Source of the DNA: an uncultured Bacteroidia bacterium
GTDB lineage: Bacteria > Bacteroidota > Bacteroidia > Bacteroidales > ML635J-15
Length of the DNA: 64,000 bases
NCBI GenBank assembly: GCA_902776565.1
Contig: CACYQN010000005.1
Location: 1 to 64,000 of the forward strand
Direction: 5' to 3'
Shown here in pieces: positions 58,968 through 64,000 of this stretch. The notes below the pieces were generated by a model, which made no database searches, was not told the origin of the DNA, and worked only from the letters and a program-made list of their open reading frames with translations. The translations under genes were made by a program, and so were the position numbers. The first letter of the stretch is position 1; each line of letters begins with the position of its first letter.

Positions 58968-60653
58968 ATGAAAAAAATATTCTTCTCAATACTTATAGCA
59001 CTAATTACCAACACAATATATGCACAACAGGAAGCATTCTGCGATTTTGGGCTACCAGTAAATTTCCAGATTCAGCTTTCTGGAAACTTCAGTGAACCAC
59101 GCGCCTCACATTTCCATTCGGGAATTGACATTCGCACCTACGCCGATGGCAAACCGCTGTACGCACTAGCCGACGGATATGTTTCCAGAATCTTTGTTTC
59201 ACCCTACGGATACGGACACGCACTTTACATCGACTACGAAAACGGCTACCGCTCTGTCTATGGACATATCTCGGAATTTGCTGGAGAAATAGAGACCTAC
59301 ACAAAAAATCTGCAATACGAAAAGGAATCATTCCGTATCGACGTAAACCTGTCGCCTCTCGACCTGCCAGTAAAAAAGGGGCAACTTGTCGCCTATTCGG
59401 GCAACACGGGACAATCGGGCGGTCCGCACCTGCACTTCGAAATCAGAGATGCCTCAACCGACATTTCGCTCAACACCTTGGGCAAATACATAAAACTTCC
59501 GGACAACACACCGCCAGAAGCAATTTCCATTGTAATATATCCACAGTCGGCAAAATCCTCAGTAGCAGGAACTTCCGACAAACAAATGACAGAACTGACC
59601 AAAACTGCAAGTGGCAAATACAGAACTGATGCGCCAATATATGCCAGCGGAAGAATTGGAATCGGTGTAGAATATTGCGACCGAATGACCAACTCCAACA
59701 ACCGCTACGGAGCAAAACAAGTTGACCTGCTTGTAAACGGCAGAAAAACATACACTTCCATATTCGACAAGGTTGATTTTGACAAGCAATCCACAAAAAA
59801 CAGTTGTTTCGACTTCAACTATTACGTCAAAGACAGCAAATATGTGCAGAAACTTTTCGTTGAACCAAACAACGACCTCGACATCTACAGCAACCTCGTA
59901 AACAATGGTTACCTAAACATTGGCACAAACGATTCTGCAAAAATCCAGATAAAAATCACCGATTTCAACGGAAATGTCAGCAACATAAATTTCACAATTT
60001 TGTCCGACACTGCCACAAACATCAAGTTTTCGAACGCACAAAAACTAAAGTGGAATACTGTCAATAATCTGGAAATCAAAGGTTGCCGTGTTACGATTGA
60101 CTCCGCCACACTTTTCGACGACCGCGAAGTGGAGCTCACAAGAAATGGCGCAAAAAAGTACTCGCCAATATTCTCGCTTGGCGATGAAACCGAAGCTGTA
60201 AAGAAAAGTTTTACAATATCACTTTCCGACAGCCTTGTCCCTAGGCAATACATCAGCAAAGCCTTCATCTGCCGCGAAATAAACAAGAAAACCAACTACC
60301 TGACAACCACTTACGAAAACGGCTGGCTTACAGCGAAGACAAACAGGTTCGGCAAGTTTTTCATTCTGATTGACACCGTTGCTCCTACCATAAGACCGTT
60401 AGTTATCTCTGGCGATATGACTGGGAAAAAATATATGGAGTTCAAGATTACCGACAATCTTGCCGGCGTGAGCACATACAACATCTACCTAAACGGCAAG
60501 TGGGTACTTGGAGAATACGAACCAAAGAAATCGTCACTTAGATACTATTTCGACAACCGTCTGCCAAAAGCGGAAACATACAAACTGAAAGTCGTTGTTA
60601 GTGACAACGTTAAGAATGAAGCGGTTTACGAATACGAGTTTAAGAGAAGATAA
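58968..60653 (+). CDS. M23 family metallopeptidase (LytM-like)
   Basis: A 561-residue exported protein. Signal peptide ends NTIYA/Q. The M23 peptidase domain (about 30-165) has zinc ligands in 'SHFHSGIDIRTYADGKPLYA' (HxxxD) and 'GGPHLHFEIRD' (HxH), so it is probably an active peptidoglycan endopeptidase. The remaining 400 residues are beta-sandwich-like repeats ('FYINVK'-style strands, 'LAGVSTYNIYLNGKWVLGEY') with no recognised motif. This large C-terminal part is typical of Bacteroidota M23 proteins. It lies 9 bp after prmC. Confidence 0.92.
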   Translation: MKKIFFSILIALITNTIYAQQEAFCDFGLPVNFQIQLSGNFSEPRASHFHSGIDIRTYADGKPLYALADGYVSRIFVSPYGYGHALYIDYENGYRSVYGHISEFAGEIETYTKNLQYEKESFRIDVNLSPLDLPVKKGQLVAYSGNTGQSGGPHLHFEIRDASTDISLNTLGKYIKLPDNTPPEAISIVIYPQSAKSSVAGTSDKQMTELTKTASGKYRTDAPIYASGRIGIGVEYCDRMTNSNNRYGAKQVDLLVNGRKTYTSIFDKVDFDKQSTKNSCFDFNYYVKDSKYVQKLFVEPNNDLDIYSNLVNNGYLNIGTNDSAKIQIKITDFNGNVSNINFTILSDTATNIKFSNAQKLKWNTVNNLEIKGCRVTIDSATLFDDREVELTRNGAKKYSPIFSLGDETEAVKKSFTISLSDSLVPRQYISKAFICREINKKTNYLTTTYENGWLTAKTNRFGKFFILIDTVAPTIRPLVISGDMTGKKYMEFKITDNLAGVSTYNIYLNGKWVLGEYEPKKSSLRYYFDNRLPKAETYKLKVVVSDNVKNEAVYEYEFKRR

Positions 60654-60660
60654 AATCTAA

Positions 60661-60920
60661 ATTATTGTTGTCCGCTAAGAAATCGAATAATACATATAAT
60701 TACAATATTATCAAACATTTAGATATTATCTAATAAAGGGGGCTTGTCATTTCGGAAGTTAGTCGTAACACGCGATACGGAACGGGAAGCGTTGTGAAGA
60801 CTACTATCCGAAATCTCCTACAATAGGAGATTCCACATAAGCGAGTTCACACGACACGTTCCTTAGTCGGTTCACTCTGCTTTGTGGAATGACGTTTCCT
60901 TTTTTAGCGGAAAATAATAA
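60661..60920 (-). repeat. MITE-like palindromic repeat, copy 4 (inverted, with terminal repeats)
   Basis: Left end ATTATTGTTGTCCGCTAAG (60661-60679), right end TTTTTTAGCGGAAAATAATA. The core (60746-60893) is in the opposite orientation to the other copies. Its central hairpin is ATCTCCTA-CAA-TAGGAGAT, perfectly paired. It fills the entire gap between the M23 and hflX stop codons. Confidence 0.75.
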
Positions 60921-60922
60921 AT

Positions 60923-62101
60923 CTAAATCGTATTGTACGGATACCTGTCGAAATGGATTTTCTTCACCATCTCGAAAAGTTTTGCTTTGAACTCGTCAAT
61001 ATTCTGTAAATCGGTAGCCGAAACAAAGACACAGTTCTCATTTTTAGCAAAGTACATTTCTTTCAGGTCGTCAAGCGAATAGTTTTCCTTTTTCATCGGA
61101 GTAAGGTCGTCCTCATCCTTCTTGACAAAGGTAAACGCATCTATCTTATTGAAAACCACTAACATTGGTTTATCAACGATTCCTATGTCCTTCAAAGTCT
61201 GCTCCACAACCTCCATCTGCTCCATAAAACAAGGATGCGAAATATCAACCACATGAACAATAAGGTCGGACTCGCGAGCCTCGTCGAGCGTTGACTTGAA
61301 CGACTCAATCAAGGTTGTGGGCAACTTGCGGATGAAACCAACGGTATCGCTCAACAGGAACGGCAGATTGTTTATCACAACCTTACGCACTGTGGTGTCG
61401 AGAGTTGCAAACAACTTGTTCTGCGCCAACACTTCCGACTTGCTAATGAGGTTCATTATCGTTGATTTGCCAACATTGGTATATCCGACCAGCGATACAC
61501 GAACAATGCCAGTACGGTTTTTCCTCTGCTGCACCATATTCTTGTCAATCTTCTGCAAATCTACTTTCAGACGGGCAATCTTGTCGAGAACGATACGGCG
61601 GTCAATCTCAATCTGAGTTTCACCAGGTCCACGCATTCCGATACCTCCACGCTGACGTTCCAAGTGAGTCCACATACCTGCCAACCGTGGCAAAAGATAC
61701 TGGTACTGAGCTAGTTCTACCTGAGCCTTTGCGTGTGCCGTGCGAGCATTCTGTGCAAAAATATCAAGAATCAAATTTGTCCTATCAAGGACTTTCACCT
61801 GCAATTCGCGCTCAATGTTACGAAGTTGTGTGGGCTGCAACTCGTCGTCGAAAATTACCAATGAAATTTCATTCTCCTGAATATACTGCTTGATTTCCTC
61901 CAGTTTTCCAGTTCCAACGTAGGTACGAGTATTCGGAGAATCAACATTCTGCACGAATCTCTTAACCGGCTCTACGCCAGCGGTATTAGCAAGGAAATCA
62001 AGTTCAGCAAGATACTCATCAACCTGCTCGCGCGTCTGCATTCGGTTTACAATACCGACAAGCACCGCCTTTTCCAACTCATCGTTCTGACATTCAAACA
62101 T
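60923..62101 (-). CDS. hflX: GTPase HflX
   Basis: A 392-residue ribosome-associated GTPase that splits stalled ribosomes. The N-terminal HflX domain ('DSPNTRTYVGTGKLEEIKQY', 'LVIFDDELQPTQLRNIE', 'LDIFAQNARTAHAKAQVELA') precedes the glycine-rich linker 'RQRGGIGMRGPGETQIE'. The G domain holds the P loop 'SLVGYTNVGKSTIMNL', 'DTVGFIRKLP' (G3) and 'VFNKIDAF' (G4). Length is normal. It converges on the M23 gene across copy 4 of the MITE-like repeat. Confidence 0.97.
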   Translation of the reverse strand: MFECQNDELEKAVLVGIVNRMQTREQVDEYLAELDFLANTAGVEPVKRFVQNVDSPNTRTYVGTGKLEEIKQYIQENEISLVIFDDELQPTQLRNIERELQVKVLDRTNLILDIFAQNARTAHAKAQVELAQYQYLLPRLAGMWTHLERQRGGIGMRGPGETQIEIDRRIVLDKIARLKVDLQKIDKNMVQQRKNRTGIVRVSLVGYTNVGKSTIMNLISKSEVLAQNKLFATLDTTVRKVVINNLPFLLSDTVGFIRKLPTTLIESFKSTLDEARESDLIVHVVDISHPCFMEQMEVVEQTLKDIGIVDKPMLVVFNKIDAFTFVKKDEDDLTPMKKENYSLDDLKEMYFAKNENCVFVSATDLQNIDEFKAKLFEMVKKIHFDRYPYNTI

Positions 62102-62112
62102 TTTACTTGCGC

Positions 62113-62529
62113 CTAGAATTTGAAATTAATCGGAATCGTATATTTTACCTTCACTGGCTGACCATCTTTCATTCCTGGTTTCCACTTCGGCATTGACTTG
62201 ATAACTCGTACAGCTTCCTTGTCAAGCGACTTTTCTACTCCCCTAACAGCCACAACATTAGTAACCTTTCCTGTCTTATCGATTACAAACTGGACGAATA
62301 CTTTTCCACTAACGCCATTTTTCAAAGCCTTTTTCGGGTACTTTATATTTTCCGACAAATACTTTGCAAGTCCCTCATTTCCATTAGGAAACTCAGGTTT
62401 TACCTCCAACTGTTCAAACGCATATTCTGCGTCCTTACCTTGTACGGCATTTCCATTCTGCCTGTCCTGTGCATAGAATAAAGACGGAAAGACCATACCT
62501 ATTAATAATAATAGCAATAATCTTCTCAT
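62113..62529 (-). CDS. TonB C-terminal domain protein, small exported form
   Basis: A 138-residue protein with a cleavable signal peptide (MRRLLLLLLIGMVF, ending LFYA/Q) and no transmembrane anchor. It consists almost entirely of a TonB C-terminal domain: 'KPEFPNGNEGLAKYLSENIK', 'GVSGKVFVQFVIDKTGKVTN', 'IKSMPKWKPGMKDGQPVKVK'. An unusually good Shine-Dalgarno (GGGAGGTT) precedes the ATG. It is a paralogue of the gene just upstream. Since it lacks the inner-membrane anchor, it cannot energise transport by itself; a regulatory or periplasmic adaptor role is possible. Confidence 0.88.
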   Translation of the reverse strand: MRRLLLLLLIGMVFPSLFYAQDRQNGNAVQGKDAEYAFEQLEVKPEFPNGNEGLAKYLSENIKYPKKALKNGVSGKVFVQFVIDKTGKVTNVVAVRGVEKSLDKEAVRVIKSMPKWKPGMKDGQPVKVKYTIPINFKF

Positions 62530-62550
62530 AACAAACCTCCCTTATTCATA

Positions 62551-62576
62551 AAAAAAGCCCTGTCGAAAGGCAGGGC
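62551..62576 (-). terminator. Intrinsic terminator after tonB
   Basis: Leftward, GCCCTG-CCTTTCGA-CAGGGC followed by TTTTTT. It separates the two TonB genes' transcripts, so the small one needs its own promoter or read-through. Confidence 0.85.
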
Positions 62577-62598
62577 AAATTATTAACCATATATACAT

Positions 62599-63300
62599 TT
62601 AGTTCAACTTGAAATTGATAGGCACCTGATAAGTTACAGGAACTGCCTTACCTCTCTGCGAACCTGGTTTCCACGAAGGCATTGCCTTTACAACTCTTAC
62701 TGCTTCTGCGTCAAGAGCAGGGTCAACACCACGGAGAACCTTAACCTTAGTAACGGCACCAGTCTTGTCGATAACGAACTGGACGAAAACTCTACCAGAC
62801 ACACCGTTTTCCTTTGCGATTGCAGGGTACTTGGTATTTTCTGCCAGATATTTCATAAGAGCCATATCGCCACCAGGATATTCAGGCTTGTTTTCAACTG
62901 CTGCGAAAGCAACAGGTTCAACCTCCTCTTCCTCTTCTATTTCAATCGTTTCAACGATGTGAACTTGAGTCTGAGTCTTTTCGTCAGCTTCGGAGTTGAT
63001 ATTAATATCATCAACCTTTACATCATCCTCAACGATAACGAGTTCCTCGATAACCTGCTCTGGTTCTGGTTCCGGTTCTGGTTCCGGTTCTTCAGGCTGT
63101 TCTTCTTCCTGTATTGTATTGTCAATTTCCTCTTCAATGACCTCGTCAATTGTCAAATCGCCAAGAGAACCCATAGAAGCGTCTTCCGACGACCATTCAA
63201 ATGCGACAAGACAAGCAGCCAAAGCAATAACTGCACCTATTTCTAAAAAGATGATTCTCAATCTATCAAGATCAGCTTTCGGTGATTTCTTTACTTGCAT
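62599..63300 (-). CDS. tonB: TonB family energy transducer
   Basis: A 233-residue inner-membrane protein. One transmembrane helix (about 16-35, 'IIFLEIGAVIALAACLVAF') is followed by an acidic Glu/Pro linker ('EEEQPEEPEPEPEPEPEQV') that spans the periplasm, in place of the usual Lys-Pro repeat. The TonB domain (about 140-233) has 'KPEYPGGDMALMKYLAENTK', 'NGVSGRVFVQFVIDKTGAVT', and 'VKAMPSWKPGSQRGKAVPVT'. It couples the proton-motive force to outer-membrane TonB-dependent receptors. No exbB or exbD is adjacent. Confidence 0.93.
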   Translation of the reverse strand: MQVKKSPKADLDRLRIIFLEIGAVIALAACLVAFEWSSEDASMGSLGDLTIDEVIEEEIDNTIQEEEQPEEPEPEPEPEPEQVIEELVIVEDDVKVDDININSEADEKTQTQVHIVETIEIEEEEEVEPVAFAAVENKPEYPGGDMALMKYLAENTKYPAIAKENGVSGRVFVQFVIDKTGAVTKVKVLRGVDPALDAEAVRVVKAMPSWKPGSQRGKAVPVTYQVPINFKLN

Positions 63301-63420
63301 AATACAGTCCTTTCCAATTAAATTTTCAAGTTGTAAAAATACTTCAATTTATTTTTTACAACAAATTTTTAGCCAAATTTTTCAAAATAATTTTTTGGGA
63401 ACCTAAATATCCGTAAATTA

Positions 63421-64000
63421 CTATATAACAACGCCTTTCAAAGTTGCAGAACTTGCATCCGTAATTTTCACCTTAGCATAGTCTCCTTTTTTCAGCGACT
63501 GACGGTCGAAAACAACAACCTTGTTCTGTTGAGTTCTGCCACAAAGCATATCTGATGAACGCTTCGATTCGCCCTCTACAAGCACCTCGAATTCCTTGCC
63601 GACATCAGCCTTGTTCCGCTCGAGCGAAATGCGGTTCTGAATCTCAATAAGTTTTGCAAGCCTTGCCACCTTCTCCTCTTCAGGAACATCATCGACAAGA
63701 TTTTTTGAAGCAAAAGTGCCAGGTCGGTTGGAATATTTGAACAAAAATGCAGAATCGAAACCGACAGTCTCCATCAAATCAACAGTCTGCATATAATCGG
63801 CTTCCGTCTCACCACAGAATCCGCAGAAAATGTCGGTAGAAAGTCCGCAGTCTGGAATTATGCGACGTATGGCTGCAATCCTGTCCAAGTACCACTCGCG
63901 CGTGTATTTGCGGTTCATACGTTCAAGCACGGCATTGCTACCCGACTGCACCGGCAAGTGTATGTGATTGCAAATATTTGAGTTACGGGCAATAGTTTCA
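63421..64000 (-). CDS. miaB: tRNA methylthiotransferase MiaB (partial, 5' end outside window)
   Basis: The C-terminal part of a radical SAM methylthiotransferase; the reading frame is open to the window edge ('NICNHIHLPVQSGSNAVLER' is at the edge). 'MNRKYTREWYLDRIAAIRRI', 'STDIFCGFCGETEADYMQTV', 'FDSAFLFKYSNRPGTFA' and a C-terminal TRAM domain ('FEVLVEGESKRSSDMLCGRT', 'YAKVKITDASSATLKGVVI') are present. MiaB adds methylthio to i6A37 of tRNA. The 4Fe-4S CxxxCxxC motif is beyond the window. MiaB is favoured over MtaB or RimO because of the 'RTQQNKVVVF' TRAM pattern. Confidence 0.9.
   Translation of the reverse strand, partial: ETIARNSNICNHIHLPVQSGSNAVLERMNRKYTREWYLDRIAAIRRIIPDCGLSTDIFCGFCGETEADYMQTVDLMETVGFDSAFLFKYSNRPGTFASKNLVDDVPEEEKVARLAKLIEIQNRISLERNKADVGKEFEVLVEGESKRSSDMLCGRTQQNKVVVFDRQSLKKGDYAKVKITDASSATLKGVVI

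Overview
The window looks like chromosomal DNA from an uncultured member of the Bacteroidales (phylum Bacteroidota). Reasons: TAnnTTTG-type -7 promoter elements and few Shine-Dalgarno sequences; a C-terminal type IX secretion (T9SS) sorting domain; FISUMP, BspA-type leucine-rich repeat, DUF4369-like/TlpA and PKD/PEGA lipoproteins; TonB proteins with acidic linkers; and a Bacteroidales-sized LysS and Tex. No rRNA, tRNA, CRISPR array or complete insertion sequence was seen.

Layout. 1-18.8 kb is mostly housekeeping: surface proteins, metK, lgt, asnB, a bleomycin-hydrolase-type peptidase, two large membrane proteins, a DUF362 ferredoxin-like lipoprotein, DUF2461 and gpmI. 18.8-26.6 kb is an AT-rich defence island: a REP-associated transposase (RAYT) overlapping an orphan hsdS, a DUF4393/Abi-alpha protein, a HEPN protein with an RNGIAH motif, a three-gene CBASS operon (CD-NTase, E2-like protein with a SEC-C tail, TIR-STING effector), and a Fic protein with an in-frame 12-bp tandem repeat. 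The two cargo genes after hsdS are each followed by a leftover copy of the 3' end of an hsdS gene, and the last copy is followed by a terminator. This suggests repeated cassette insertion at the hsdS 3' end.

26.6-33 kb carries a lipoprotein, a subtilisin-like protease, xseA and lysS. 33.1-42.4 kb is a one-direction accessory island: two paralogous histidine kinases, a LytTR response regulator, a prokaryotic viperin homologue with an extra C-terminal DUF4258-like domain, two receiver-less LytTR proteins, several very small ORFs (one with a perfect AAAGGAGGTG ribosome binding site), four REP palindromes and four exported lipoproteins. GYAAC direct repeats spaced about 21 bp occur upstream of viperin, of a LytTR gene and of the lipoprotein operon, and look like LytTR operators. 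I regard this regulator/viperin/peptide island as the best candidate for an undescribed system.

42.5-64 kb returns to core functions: two FKBP isomerases, elbB, a MATE exporter, tex, a GtrA protein, two TlpA-like thioredoxin proteins, a second TMTC-like glycosyltransferase with a large AT-rich membrane insert, dapD, a GT4 glycosyltransferase, tsaC, prmC, an M23 peptidase, hflX, two TonB paralogues and a partial miaB.

Several short dispersed repeat families run through the intergenic DNA. The clearest is a 160-270 bp imperfect palindrome (four copies), whose central hairpin shows compensatory changes and two copies of which have GTCCGCTAA terminal inverted repeats, like a MITE.
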